From: Heliocybe sulcata
Lineage: Eukaryota > Basidiomycota > Agaricomycetes > Gloeophyllales > Gloeophyllaceae
NCBI GenBank assembly: GCA_004369045.1
Contig: ML213519.1
Coordinates: forward strand, 445,795-509,794
Length of the DNA stretch: 64,000 nucleotides
Reading direction: 5' to 3'
The notes below the pieces were generated by a model, which ran no database searches, was not told the DNA's origin, and was given only the letters and a program-made list of their open reading frames with translations. The translations under genes and the position numbers were made by a program. Each line of letters begins with the position of its first letter. Positions within the stretch are counted from its first letter, which is position 1. Below, one piece after another: positions 38,667 through 50,847 of this stretch.

Positions 38667-38750
38667 GGCCGACTAGCTCAGTTGGTTAGAGCGTGGTGCT
38701 AATATCTCAATGTTACGCCAAGGTCGTCGGTTCGACCCCGGCGTTGGCCA
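38667..38750 (+). tRNA. tRNA-Ile (anticodon AAU), 10-nt intron
   Basis: The same cloverleaf as at 2071-2154, with identical exons and intron TCTCAATGTT. The anticodon loop is CTAATAA after splicing. A TTTT run lies 4 nt downstream. Identity of the exon parts while the 10-nt intron differs at four positions suggests both genes are under constraint. Confidence 0.96.
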
Positions 38751-39026
38751 CATGTTTTCTTTCGTTCCATGAACGCCACCATCGCTATGGTTGGATCGTT
38801 GCTCGTTTGTGCTCAAACCACTCTCCCATCATATTTTTTATGCATCAGCCATCTATCATACATGCTCCAAGTTGACTCGTCCTTTTGCATGATGTATGTG
38901 ATACCCAGAGTAGATAGTAAGGGTATGTAGCATGGTCATATTAATTGTATGTGCAGCAATAAGTGGCGCGAGATTATCAAGAATAGAAACACATCAGAAA
39001 GACATAGGATGCGTGTCGGAACGTTA

Positions 39027-40789
39027 TCACATCATGGACCCCCACATCGTCCACCAGTCATCCACGGCCTCGCTGGCATCGTAGTTGAACATAGCAATGT
39101 AGTCCTCCCAGACGTCGCGCAGGAACTCCTCATCAGCATCGTCCCAGTCTAGGAGGGAGTTCTCGAGCGCTACTTTCAGCCCTGCGTCTCGCATCTGCTG
39201 TTCCGGTCCGTCGTGGAAGGTGATGAACTGGTATCGTCCGTGCTCCGATCGGAACGTATGCGTGATGCGCGGCTGCCGGATTTCCTCGTACGCAGTGACC
39301 AGTGTGTCGGCTTGCTCAGCATTCCGTAGACGGGAGAAGAGATTGCCTAATGTAGCGGCAGCTTCGATGCCCATCGAATAGCTGTGATGGAATTGGGGCT
39401 GGGTGACAGTGTAGTGAGAGGTGCGTCGCCGACTCGGACAAGGAAAGAGCACGTACCGGAGTGGTTTGTGCTGCGTCTCCAACTAGGAGGACCTTGCTAT
39501 CGTCGTGTACTATATTCGAGAATGGTTCGTGAACGACATATTTTGTGGGTATAACGCTGTGCGCAAGGTTGAAGAGTCTGCGTAGACTGATCCGGAGCGG
39601 CAGATTGAGAGCCTGTGAGAGGAGACTAGCAAGTGACCTTACCTAGGATGAAACTTGCTCAAATCTAGGTTCAAGTCTTCGGGTGCGTAGTGGTCGTCCC
39701 AGTTAGGGTTGAAGTTTTCAACATCGGCGGGAACGACGAGTACTAGTGTGTAAAACTCGCGGCATCGCTGCAGGAAGGTATCAGTATCGAAGTGAAAGAG
39801 GTAGCAGCAAGCATGCGCACCGTCAGATGCCCGTGAATACAACAACCATCAGCCAGCCATATGTTCCACTACGCCCCTCCCAGTCAGTACACGACGACTC
39901 AGCCACATCGATGTAAAACACACGTCTGGGTCGCCATGTACAAGGTACTCGAGTTCCTTGTCTTGTCTGATCAACTGCGTGGGAATGAAAGTGCTGCGGA
40001 AGAGCGGGTTACACCTGATTCGTATGTGGGCGCAAGGCACAGACTTACCTGAAGGTGATCAAGCGATCAGGAGTCCCGCTGCTCTCCTCTTCCACAACCA
40101 CCCTACGAACGATACCATCCGAGCCGTCCGCCCCAATAACAAGGTCAGGCCGGAGCTCTTCGCCGGAGGCCAAAGTGACTGTTGGTGTCTCCGGGTCGAT
40201 GTCGACGACTCTAGAATTGAACCGCACTTTCGCTCCTGCCTCAACCGCTATCTTATATAGCTCTGTCCACAGTTGACCGTACTACAAACAAAAGATATTT
40301 CGTTCAATGTGTACAAGACCGAGATAAGGTGAACTCTCACAGGCATGTACCATAGGTCCGCGCGCAGGGCGTCCATGATTTGTGGGTGGTATTGAATGAC
40401 ACCGACTTTTTCCAACGAGGCAGCTACACGCGTCTCAGAGGCCGCTGCATGCGACATACAAGAAGCTCTTACCTGCCCGGAAGACAGTAGCGCTGGCCTT
40501 GACGCCGACCTTCTCAATGACATCTTGCAGTCCCCAGTCGTTCAGTATTCGCGTCATGTTTGGTGGGGCACGGACACCGCACTCCCAGCTCTGCAGATGC
40601 ATGTCTCAATCAGTGACACGATCAATAACTGACGCGAACACTACTCACTCCATTTTTGCCATCGCCTTTCTCGAGGACAGTAACTTTATGGCCAGCCTTG
40701 GAGAGCGTGTAGGCACAAGCTAAGCCAGAGATGCTGCCTCCAACGACGACGAAAGACAGGGAGTGGGCTGCTTTCTTGGAATGTAACAT
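39027..40789 (-). CDS. FAD-dependent monooxygenase (salicylate hydroxylase-like)
   Basis: Minus-strand multi-exon gene from ATG 40789 to TGA 39029-39027. The N-terminal FAD motif reads SFVVVGGSISGLACAYTLSK followed by KVTVLEKG, with GGSISG in place of the usual GxGxxG. The middle has GADGSDGIVRRVVVEE (DG motif), and near 39500 KVLLVGDAAQTTP (GD motif), followed by SMGIEAAATLGNLFSRL. These three motifs in order define class A flavoprotein hydroxylases. The C-terminal part ends DDWWTMWGSMM. No membrane segment is visible. Such enzymes hydroxylate aromatic or polyketide substrates using NAD(P)H; the substrate here is unknown. Confidence 0.92.
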
Positions 40790-42242
40790 CGATGTAGTGG
40801 ATTCAGATCTAAGGGCTCCGGCAAGGTGGCAGCAGACATCCACGTTTCAGCAGATAGAAAACATGCTGTCGCGATCTCATAACGGAACCAAATCCGGCTG
40901 TGTGCGGTTGATAATCTCTGAAAATGATGGGCCACACGGGGATTCCAGAGAACGAAGGCAGAAGGTTAACAGCATCGAACGAGTTTTGATTTCCCGAGAA
41001 GAGGGCCGTGTCTCGCCCGAAATAGGCACTCGTGCCCAAACTTGGGGTAGTCAGTTATGGCGAAGCTCCGGAGTGACTTTGCCCAGCGATATATGTTACA
41101 AGGCAGGGGATAGATCAATTAGATACCGAAGCATGAAACAAAGTCACCGATTGCGAGGCGTGCAGCCGCTTGCACGACATGCACGGGCCCGCCACTATAT
41201 AAACGGGCTAACTGGCAAGGGAAATCGACGTTTGCATCCGCAGGCGTTCCTTACGACTGTCCCTTATCGCCTGCTTCGGGGAGATTGAAAGACGGAAGGC
41301 AAGTCCTATAATTATGTCACGACACTAGCCGCATTTGCGGGCAACCCACCTAGAGCGCTCATCATGCGCGAGAATCGGAGTTGAGAGACCGGTCCAACAC
41401 AGAATGATGATGGCAGTCGAGCCCGCCAATGCCCCGCTAACCTTGACGAGTTATTCTGATGATTGTTTGATGTTCCCCGCCTTCAAACGGAAGCCGCGCT
41501 ACGGGGATATAATTACGTGCATGGAGACCACTGAAAAGCCAGCGAAGCCGCCGCCAGTGGCTGCATCATTGTGAGGCCTTCAATGCAATTACTTGTTCAG
41601 TACTTATAAGCTAATGATGCGCGGCGTATGTAACTTCCCATCGTTTTCGCGTAATTTTCCAGAAGAGCCGGCAAAAGCTTCCTTGCTCATTCATTTTTGC
41701 AGTAGCTTGTGGTATGCCTTTCGCAAAAGACACGTATTATCTTGTTCAGTGGATTGCTTTGTGCGATTTTGGACCATACGTTGTTTTACGTTCACGGCAA
41801 GTTTGCTTCTGAATGAACGGAGTGGCGGCCGTATCGGCCATGAAGCGACGAAGCCTCGGAGCTGCAGCGGCCATCCATTAATCAGAATAACCCGGTTGTA
41901 CCGTGCATGTGGGGATGATGTTATTACCGTTATCATGCACCCTCTGGCCAGGAAATGCCCCAACGGGCTACACTCCATCTCGTCAACATGTCGCACTTGC
42001 CTCCCGGCATCGACCGAGAGCCATGTGCCCAGTATCAAGGCACGGCCCATCACGCATACCAGTTTCACTTGAGTTTCACGGAGGTTTCACCTCACGGTGT
42101 CGCTCGCGCCGAGGCAAGCCACGGACCGGCTGACCATCCAAGCATCGCGAACCATTATTACAACAAGTAATCCCTACTAGTGATACTAGTACATTAAGAC
42201 AGATATACAAAGTCACATTTGCCAAGTCTCGGGTATATTTCT
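40790..42242. other. Intergenic, no gene; isolated TATA-like element
   Basis: About 1.45 kb without a credible frame. A good TATATAAA occurs at 41196-41203 on the plus strand, but no ATG-led frame with splice structure follows it. The left end should hold the monooxygenase promoter. Confidence 0.45.
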
Positions 42243-43275
42243 CTAAGCATCAGTGACAGCAGAAGCTTTCCGGGCGTAGCAGACGCAGACGTCTACAGTG
42301 GTGCCCTCCCGGTCGTCCCACTCCTTTGCCATGTCATCCATCCATTGGTCGTACTCCTCCTCCGAACTGACATAACCCAAACCCCCGGCTTTCAGGATCG
42401 GCGTCTTCATGCCACGGAATACGTTGATGAAGTTGTTGCGAACGTCAATGCCCTCCTGGCCTGCCCACTTCCCCGCCGGCAGCTTGTACTCCTCGACGTG
42501 CACGTCCTCGTAACTTGCCTCGCCCAGCATCTTCGGGAGTTGGACCGAGCAGTCGATGAGTAGCTGTCGCGAGGAGAAGAGTTGCTCGAGGAGCTGACGG
42601 TGCCTCACGCTGTGCGGCCCGTCCGCACCCCATCGCTTTGCTTCGAGCAACTGCACCCATCCGCCGGGGGCCAAACAGCGATGGATCTCGCCTAAGACGA
42701 CGGGCCACTCGGAGGACTTCAGGGCAGCAATCAGCAAGCGCTGGTTAACCAGAGAGAACTCGTTCTCCCAGTCTTTAGGAAGACTGGTGGCCGTGGCGAC
42801 GGCGAACTGCGTGTTGTCGGGCTTGTCGGAGGGGAAGAGACGTGGCTCGATGTCGATCCCCTGGATGCGGACGTCAGGCATCTCCTTAGCTAGATTCAGA
42901 GCCCATATCCCTGGAGAGTGGACATAGCCTGTCAATTACCGAACACTGAGGATCCATACATAAACGAACCTGATCCGGTTCCGCAGTCTAGTACGTGATC
43001 GCTGGACTTGAGATTGACAGGCGCTACGACGAGCCTGTCGCCTAAGGCACGGACGAGCACTCGGTGCTGCAGCTCCAACCTGCGAATACGGGGTTACCGA
43101 CGATTCTTTACGAGCGTTGATATACGTACCGAGCTTGCTCTTCCTCGTCCGAAGGAAGGATGTAACTAGATCCAGGGTATTGCTGGTAGTTGCGTTCGCG
43201 ATGCTGGATGGGGCCAGAGCGAGCATGGAAGGAGCTCTGAGCAGAGTGGTCTTGTTTCTGGGTCGCGACAGACAT
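42243..43275 (-). CDS. SAM-dependent methyltransferase (LaeA/UMTA type)
   Basis: Three exons on the minus strand. The first begins at ATG 43275 (SVATQKQDHSAQ...; an in-frame ATG also lies at 43314) and ends at a GTACGT donor after SYILPSDEEEQAR. The second carries LELQHRVLVRALGDRLVV and HVLDCGTGSG, the SAM-binding motif I. The third reads IWALNLAKEMPDVRIQGIDI, then LGEIHRCLAPGGWVQLLEAK, a typical post-motif III. The stop is at 42243. YxLPSDEEExxRLxxQH before motif I is characteristic of the fungal UMTA/LaeA-type methyltransferases, several of which sit in or regulate secondary-metabolite clusters. Its methyl acceptor is unknown. A Cys pair (VCVCYARK) ends the protein. Confidence 0.93.
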
Positions 43276-43315
43276 GATGTACTGGAAGAACTCGGAAAGG
43301 GAGGGAAGGCGCATT

Positions 43316-44974
43316 CACAGGAGGGGAAGTTGGTCGAGAAAGATGCATTAGCGCGGCTCTTATATTCAATGGGGCGAACTTCTTCGCCCGATTTTTAGAC
43401 GGTGTGATAAAACTCGCACTTCCAAGAAAATCACGAGTTCCATGGCGTTTCTGATTAAGTCCCCCACAAGCCCCTACGGGGCGTCGGCACCTGGAAACGC
43501 CAGTGTCCCATCCTTGTGTCCCGAGAAGTAGATAGCCTTGCGTCATCTAAGAATGCCGAATAGCAACATTTGCTCGTGTTAGAACCGAGATCTGCGCGAC
43601 ACCAGAAGTATCTACTAGTAGAGATAAGGAAAGCTGTCCTGGTTTGATAATTAGTCCAAGCAAAAGCTAGTGAATGTTTTAGGAAGGAGTGCATCTACGC
43701 ACCGCCATCAGATCGGCTTCGGACACGGCGGCTTAAACATATTCGTGATTCTTCTTTCGCAACGCGAACCCAGGAAGCTGAGGAAGCCATGCCTTGCGGT
43801 TACGAATGTGCCTTTCCATCTTTCTCGATATACCGCGTCAGTCCGGAGCTGTTGGAAGTCTCCTGCACGCGTGTCACAAGCCACCAGGGCAATGATGCAG
43901 CGCAGTGTCACAACCAGATGAAACAGATGTCTCAACTACGGCGGGAATTTATGTACCAACGGCCAGCCTAGCGGATGCCACACTACGTCGTGGACTGCGC
44001 CCATTTTTGCCTTGGTCAGGGAACTCAGGTCTGTCTTCATTCCTGTCAGTGCAATCGGGTGGTCAGTAATGCATCCGAGGTCTGCAAAATTACTCCATAC
44101 CAATCTAGACCGTGTAATGGACTACGCAACCGGCGATCAGGCGAGCTGGACATGGCGCTCACCAATGTATAAGTTCTGATATGCACTGAGAGTCTGAGAA
44201 GCTGAGAAGACGGTAGCTTCTGACACAATATCTTGCCGAATAGAGCTATGCGGCGCCTTAACCTCACCTTCCGTCACTGGTTAACGGAACCGGACGCAGA
44301 CTTGCGGTTTGTATCTTGAGGCCTAGGAGCCAGAGCATAATGTATCTTTGGCTAGGTGAGAGCAGCTCTGCGCTTGACATGGAGACTTGACAGAACGACC
44401 CGGAACAAGGCTTGCCGGCCACGACGACATCGAGACGGCACTGCGTAAGTCACCGGTCATCGCCCGAGTTTGTCGAATGGCGTCTGCATGCACCTGCGAT
44501 GGTTGTCCCGCAACGCTGAGAGCGAAATCAGGAAGGTTCACCAGACCCAGTTACTCAGCCTCGGCTGTCAGGACATGACGCAAGGAACCAATCGAGGGCC
44601 GGCCTAAACCCCGACAGCGCAACACCTACGCTCGCAGAAGATGGTGGTGAACAACCAACGACGGCTCCCATGATCACAGCTGAGTGGACCCATTTTCTCA
44701 CCGGCGGAAGTGCCTGATATTCCCATCTTCCAAGGCGCTTACGGCTACATAGCCGACTTCGACGCCCGGAAGCTCTCAACGACGTGTCATCGCTAAAGAG
44801 GATTGCCGAGAAACTGGTACATACGACCGCAGCACTACGCTTCGTTTGATTGAAGGCGACATCCGCCGACTAAACGCAGGTGCGGAGATCGGGAGCAGTC
44901 GCAGCACAATGTGCCTGCTTGTGGCATAGATCCGCGCCCCACCGACGGCTTCAGTATTCATACCCGTGCTGCAG
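43316..44974. other. Intergenic, no supported gene
   Basis: About 1.65 kb. Many short frames occur on both strands without motifs or splice continuity. The left end is the methyltransferase upstream region, with CTTATATTC near 43358-43366. Confidence 0.45.
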
Positions 44975-47004
44975 CTAGGACCTGACCCCTTGGCCGTTCC
45001 TTATCGTAGACTTGATCAGCCTGAGCCATATACGAGCTTGCCCGCCAGCATAGTTCTGGAACAAACGATCGAGTAACTCTTCGAAGCTGCTTGTCCTGCA
45101 CACGTCGGCCTTGGCGGGGCGGAAATGAATCTTGAATGATCAACCGAAGGATCCTGTAATTCTGCACTCACCCAATGGTTCTCCGCATATTCCTCTTGGA
45201 ACTGCAGAATCTCCGGGAACAGAGAAGTCAATGACGACCCGAGCTCATGCACTATGGTGTCCGGTGTCAGCGAATCCTTGATCACCTGGGCTGCAGCTAC
45301 TTTTAGCTCCGGTATACCGAGCTCTGGGATTTATCAGTGCGAGGTTAGTAGAGAGGACTATACACCTGACGTCAGACTTACTATCTGCGAGCCTGTATAT
45401 ACTCTTCGGACTGGCCCAGGGTATACTTCCGACTTCTCCGTTTGGTGATATCGCAATAGCCCGTTGCTGGTTAAATATACGTCGATCCATCAACACGTCT
45501 TCGTCAAGGGTCCTCTGTGCAACCGCGGCCCGGTAGGTAGACGTGAGAGGGGCAAATGCAATACAACTGGTGATGAAATTTGTGACTGGATCCACATAAG
45601 ATAGGAGAAATAGGATACCCAGTGTACAAGAAGTACAGGATGGCTCTGAATGTCCTATAGCTATGTAGACAGGGCCGAAGATGAATGCGAAAACTTCCGA
45701 TACTGACACGCCGTGGACTCACGAAAAGTCAGATATGTGGACAACTCTCCTCCCTCTTTCGTTGCCTCGTCTTCGCTCCACGCCACCGGTCGATCTCGGC
45801 GTACAGGCTCCCACAGGAAGCGATTCATCGATAACAGGAGCATATGCATCCGTATCTTCGACACTCTATGGCGATGCTTAGTTTTAAGGCATCCGAATAG
45901 TAAAAAAAATGTGAGAATTGTGGGCGTACCAGAGCTTCTTCGGCATCGTCACTTGCGGGATCGTCATAATCGGAATCGCTTGCCTGTTCCCATTCCGACT
46001 CTTCCCAGCTCATGTCTCCTAGACTTAGCAGAGATTCTTTGTTTTCAGCGAATCCGGAGCCGAAGACTTTTGAATGTGTCAGAATCGATACATGCCGGTG
46101 TACCCCAGACTCACGTGTCTTGAAATAGTCACATCGAGCTGCAAGGAACTTGGAATGCGCATAAACAGGGCGAGGATATGGCCGAGATGTGTGTGGGTGG
46201 TCAATCATGAACGAGACGTCCGCGGTATCTGGATCGTTAAACATGGACGCCATAACTTCGCTGAGCTCTCGCAGCGGTGGCCGCAAGCCGAGCGTCCAAC
46301 TGAAGTAGCCTTCCGGGTATTCAGCGATGGAATACTCCAAGGACAGTACGTCCTGACCTCGTAAGATATACGTCAGCATTAATTGGAGCATACATACAGT
46401 CTAGATAACGGGCTTGCGTACAGTTTCTCGAAGGGCTGCATTGTCAGAAATAGTGTCTATTCGGCAGAACTGTCTCGTTCCCAAACCGAAGTTATCGGGT
46501 ACGAATTCATGTATCTTGTCGAAATTCCATGTTGCGATAGCCTCATGACCGGTCTGCGATTTCAGCTACAGAATGTATCTCCATCGGACAAAGGTCCAGA
46601 GAAATACGATGAAGTCCACGTTACCGTGAACTCAGCTCTTCCGAGCGCCAACCTAGTAATCGGCTTGGGTTTGAGATATACGCCGATCCATTCCGTGCTT
46701 CTGTCACGGATCACGATCTCAATCTGCGGACGCAACATTGTCATTGCCATTGACATATCATGCCTTCAGTTCTCGGATACCTACCACCCATTTGTCCCCA
46801 ACCGTAGGGCTGTTGTAATGCAGAGTTATGGCGTTCTGCGAGCTTCGGCATAGCTGACTGAGGTGCCGGACCTCAAACGATCCGCTAATCTGTTTGGGGT
46901 CGTTCTAAGCGCTGAGACCGTAGAATTGTGGTACATACCGTGGAACACTGGGTTAGCTCCCACCGCAGCTTAGTCTGGTCAACCCTAGACTGAGTCCATT
47001 CCAT
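44975..47004 (-). CDS. MATH-BTB domain protein
   Basis: The minus-strand gene starts at ATG 47004 (MEWTQSRVDQTKLRWELTQC) and stops at 44975. An N-terminal MATH-like region includes SGSFEVRHLSQLCRSSQNA and IEIVIRDRSTEWIGVYL. A BTB/POZ domain follows near 46100-46270: MFNDPDTADVSFMIDHPHTS, then VYAHSKFLAARCDYFKT. A loop rich in Asp/Glu/Ser interrupts the BTB domain (EESEWEQASDSDYDDPASDD). The BTB domain resumes with FRAFLFFLYTG and YRLADKLGIPEL. C-terminal helices have FEELLDRLFQNYAGGQARIW. Such proteins are probable cullin-3 adaptors that select targets for ubiquitination; they are often expanded in Agaricomycetes. Confidence 0.9.
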
Positions 47005-47474
47005 TATGATAGTATAGTCCAACGGAACCAAGCCCCCTATCCTCGCAAGAAGGCACAAGTGGCGCGATGAATCCTATAGACTGCGATTGTCTTATATGTA
47101 GATGAGAATAGGTTCACATCAGAGCTTAAGGCGATCGCGCTATCAACCCCTTAGAGCGATTCTGGCGCGGCCGCTGTTCGTGAGACTGAGTCCGAAATAA
47201 CAAGACTGGTCACAACGAAGCAGGATAAATCATCTCATCGCAGAACTGTCGTCGTGGTCGGCGCAGACGAGGGCATCGCCATGTGGGCCATCGTCGACGT
47301 TCCGGGTAAAGCAGTGATCACTCTGGGAAGCTTCCACGTCAGCGCGCGTGCACCTGCTGATGCCGTCGGTCTTTTATAACGCTTGTACACCATGTCGACC
47401 TTCTGCACGAAGGTTACCCCGCGGAACATACCCTACTGCCAACCTACTGCTAGCGACAGAGTCGGACAGAAGAA
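47005..47474. other. Intergenic, shared divergent promoter
   Basis: Between the MATH-BTB and disulfide isomerase genes, which are transcribed away from each other. No gene seen. Confidence 0.5.
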
Positions 47475-48634
47475 ATGTTAGCCGCTCAGCTAATCGCGCT
47501 CGGGCTCGCCACCCTCGCCTCAGCGGCGATATTCCCGAAAGGCACGCTCGTGAAGACCATAGATGAGAAGGGGTTCAGGAAGGTTATGAAACAGAACGTG
47601 TGTGTTACAGATTCCTAGGCAGAGGAATGTACATAGCTAACACCCACCGCAGCAAACTAGCGTAGTGGCGTTCGTCGCTCCCTGGTGCGGGGTAAGCAAG
47701 GGGAGGCTGCGGGTCCAAGAATGCCATACTAACCTGGAGCCACAGTATTGCCAGCGGATGGCGCCAGAATATAGCCAAGCGGCTGTTGGGCTGAATCCGC
47801 TAGTCCCTCTGTACGCAGTAGACTGCGACGCGGACAAGAACAAGGGTCTTTGCGCCGAGCAGGGAGTCAAGGGCTTCCCTACAGTCAAGGTACGCGGTAT
47901 GTACATGCGTCAGCGAACGGTGCCTCTCATGCTGCATCAGTTATTTCCGAGAGGTTCTCAGCTTCCATCTGTGACTTATGACTCGAACGAACGCACAGCA
48001 AACGCCTTCTTCTACTGGGCGTCGCAGAAGGTGCCGCATACAGTCCGGAAGCTCGCGCAGATTGAAGATGTGGAGGACTGGGCGGCTAAGGCGAGTGTTG
48101 TAGTACATCTAGCATGTGCGCCGCAAGCTGACTCGTACACGAAGAAAACATCGAAACCTCGGGTTCTGCTCCTCGGCAAGGACAAGAAGATCCCACTATT
48201 GTGGAGAGTGCTGAGTAATAAGTATAGGGATGAGTTATCTTTCGGTTTCCATATGGATAAGAAAGGGAAGAGTACTGCGGCTCTTGGAGTGAAGGGTGAT
48301 GATGACTCCAAGTCGAAAGTACTGATATACCCTGCTGGGTCGACGAAGCCCACACTTTACGACGGTCAGTGCACTACCTTAGATTTGGGTTTGTGACCTT
48401 GGTTTTGACGTATCCATATGCTATATAGGGTCGCTGAAGATGGACCCGCTATCCAACTTCTTCGAGGCCGTAATAGACGGGACAGCAGACCTGCAAGTAG
48501 CAGAGGAGGAATCGCCTGCCTATGACGAGCAGGTGCTACTGAATGTGGCGGATAAGGAAGTTCCTGCAGAGGAGCTCGCCAAGGGTGCGGCGCCGCCACA
48601 GGAGGAGAACACTCACGGCAAGGATGAGTTATGA
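47475..48634 (+). CDS. Protein disulfide isomerase with KDEL tail
   Basis: Exons 47475-47597, 47653-47691, 47746-47889, 47941 onward and a last exon from about 48430, stop at 48632-48634. The signal peptide is LAAQLIALGLATLASA. The thioredoxin active site is split by an intron but reads FVAPWCG-YCQRMAPEY, giving a CGYC centre. The cis-Pro strand GVKGFPTVK follows. Then comes a region without a second CxxC, an LLLGKDKKIPLLWRVLSNKY segment, and an acidic C-terminus ending KDEL, the ER-retention signal. Size and single active domain suit Mpd1/PDIA6-like members. Near 48090 a GCGAGT sequence might be a GC-type donor, but the frame is open across it, so it may be unspliced. Confidence 0.93.
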
Positions 48635-48820
48635 GAGTATCGTGCTATGTGTCGTTGTATTTGTAGAAATACATCTATACCATTAGGGGAATAGAATACA
48701 ACATGGATGCATGGTTATTGTTCAAAAGAAGGACATTCCTACGGGTGAAAGTACGAAAGTCCCGGGTATAGTGCATGCACAACGTAGCTACAGCAGCAAC
48801 AAATCATTCTGGCCGCGTCC

Positions 48821-49511
48821 TCACATGACCACAATGCGCTCGTTGGGTAACCATTTCCCAATCCACTGCCTTGTGGCGGCATCCAGCGCGATCCATGGGT
48901 ATGGATATCCGAGTGTTTGGACGCGTATCCGCTGCCGGCCATAGATCCATCCGCAATAGAAGATGCGATCTGGAGCCTGGCAGTACAGATAGGCGGGAGT
49001 ATATCGTGAATTGAAGATCTCCATGACTGGTGAAGTCGGACCCCACGCGGCAGGGGCGGCTTTGGGTACAAGATAAGACGGAGTGTAAGGGACATAAGAG
49101 GCGCTGCGGGAAGTCTGTAATATCTGGTTAAACGACGTCGCGAGAGAAAATAGTAGCACGCACTAGAGGAGGTATAGGGAATGCGGGCCGCGTTTGGATA
49201 CGGGGCCCATTCGGGATCGCATCATCATCCTCGAGCAAACGTGAGTCTCAAGAATAAGTGCAGAAGACAGGTGGCCACTCACAGAGCTGTCTAAGTCTTC
49301 CGGGGGATATCGACGGATAGATTCCGCGCTGTCGTCAAACCGGACACGGTAGGCCCGTTTCCGGGGGAGGGCTCGACGAGGCCCTTCCTTGTAGCGCCGG
49401 CGACGATCAGAGTAGGCTAGATGCGCAGGGCTATCGGTCAGTATATTTCAAGGAGCAGCAGGTGCATGCAACCTCACCAGAGTGACGAGGAGAGAAGCAG
49501 AAGAGACTCAT
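48821..49511 (-). CDS. Hypothetical protein
   Basis: Minus-strand gene from ATG 49511 (MSLFCFSPRHSG, donor GTGAGG) to TGA 48821. A second exon is basic (AYSDRRRRYKEGPRRALPRK, then VRFDDSAESIRRYPPEDLDS). A third carries DDDAIPNGPRIQTRP. The last exon contains APAAWGPTSPVMEIFNSRYT and YCQAPDRIFYCGWIYGRQRI. The C-terminal 70 residues are aromatic-rich and look like a folded domain. No family recognised. It is convergent with the disulfide isomerase gene. Confidence 0.6.
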
Positions 49512-50847
49512 CTTGAGGTTGGGGTAGCGCAACGTGAGGTACAAAAAAGATGTGTGTAGTGATGTCTGCGTGGTTTTATACTCGCAGTCGACCCTTCTGC
49601 ATTGGTCTATTCAGTGAAGGTGAAAGCTGTGGTCGAGACATGGAGGGGCACTGGTGACATATAGACATGAAAGCCGTGTCAGGCGTTCTTGTACTTAGCC
49701 CGCGTAGCCCAAATCAGGGTTGTCGAGCATGTATGACCGGGCGTTTGTGTCCTTGTCGCATCGGAGCAAGAAGCGGTAATTACTGTTGTATAACGGACAC
49801 ATACACTTTTCTAGCTGTCTTCGGTGCAAGACGAAATCCCAGCATCTTGCACCCAAAATAGCTGGAAGTAGTTTTGTCCGTCGGAGCATAACAGTATCTT
49901 GAAGTCAGACTGTTTGATTCCAGAAAACGGGCCGTAGCTGGCTATGGCCACCCAGCATTGGTCTGCTACGCGTTTCAGGAAGAACAAGAGAGACAATGCC
50001 AGGCGTTGCAGCGTAGACTCTGAGACGGAACGCGCATAGTGCCGCGAAGGCCGGTAGGGTCACGTGACTGTTACGCATTACGGTCGCAAGGTGACGCCAC
50101 AAGTCGGCCACAAGAGACTGAGCTCTCTTGCCACGACATAGGATGCAAACGCAGATCCACAGTAAGCAGACAATTATAGTTCAAATGCTAAAGAACGCAC
50201 CTTATGGTAGATGTAGACAATAGCAACCTCTTCATATATGAGAATACCTCAAGAATCCATTCTACTGCAGGAATGCACCTAGACCGACTGGTGTAATGAA
50301 AAAAGAAACAGGCGAATATGAGGAAACTTTGGCGTGATTTGTAATTCACTAGGTATAGAGTGTATTTGCTAGGTTATTTACCGGAGAATTTGAAGAATAG
50401 GGCTCCATAAGTACTGTCTGCCATAAGACATATGATGCATCGGCTGGCTAGAGTTCTGGAATAGCCCCGCTCTATTCCATAACTGCGAAATGGGGGTAAA
50501 TAACCTAGTGAATACACTCTACTGCTCAACATTGGGAAGAAGCTAAGGTAGACCAGACGAAGGGGCCCCTCTTCAGCCACCTAAGCCAAATATGGCACGC
50601 AACAGATACTTGCCGCAATTGTGGCAAGCGTGATCTCCTGGTTCTGGGTCTGAATCAGTCTGAATCGCAGTGCTTCCCTGCTGGGCTACACAAAGGAGAC
50701 GGTCTCAGCAAGGATAGTGCTGTAGACCAGGATATTTCTGACACCATTTCTCTTGTTGAGTGTGTGGCCTGCGCTATCAGCCCCGAGTTCGATACCTGCT
50801 TCTGCACAACTTCAACGACGGTCACCCTGCCGACTTACCCTCCAGTA
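49512..50847. other. Intergenic with a MITE; 5' leader of the chromatin gene at right
   Basis: No gene supported. A short ATG-led exon at 50592 (ARNRYLPQLWQ) and an open stretch 50660-50847 could be 5' untranslated exons of the NTO1/BRPF-like gene. The small terminal-inverted-repeat element at 50356-50521 lies inside. Confidence 0.45.
50356..50521. mobile_element. Small MITE with 27-bp terminal inverted repeats
   Basis: TAGAGTGTATTTGCTAGG... starting at 50356 is matched by the complement of 50495-50521 with two mismatches over 27 bp. The outermost TA on each side could be the target duplication. The inside is only about 110 bp and has a perfect 7-bp hairpin (GGAATAG...CTATTCC near 50458-50478). 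No coding capacity. Confidence 0.65.

Larger units (their letters stand above)
36573..38750 (+). repeat. Inverted duplication, arm B (intact MBL gene + tRNA-Ile)
   Basis: The partner of 2071-4283 in opposite orientation. Shared blocks include GACGGACTTCTGGCAGCATG at the inner edge, AAACCCTTTGCTCTTTCTCT upstream, CAATGGCAATTGCCCCATAT, the whole MBL gene, the AGGTGGACTTCC-like 3' region and the tRNA. Similarity ends at the tRNA 3' end. The arm includes its own promoter region. Confidence 0.9.
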
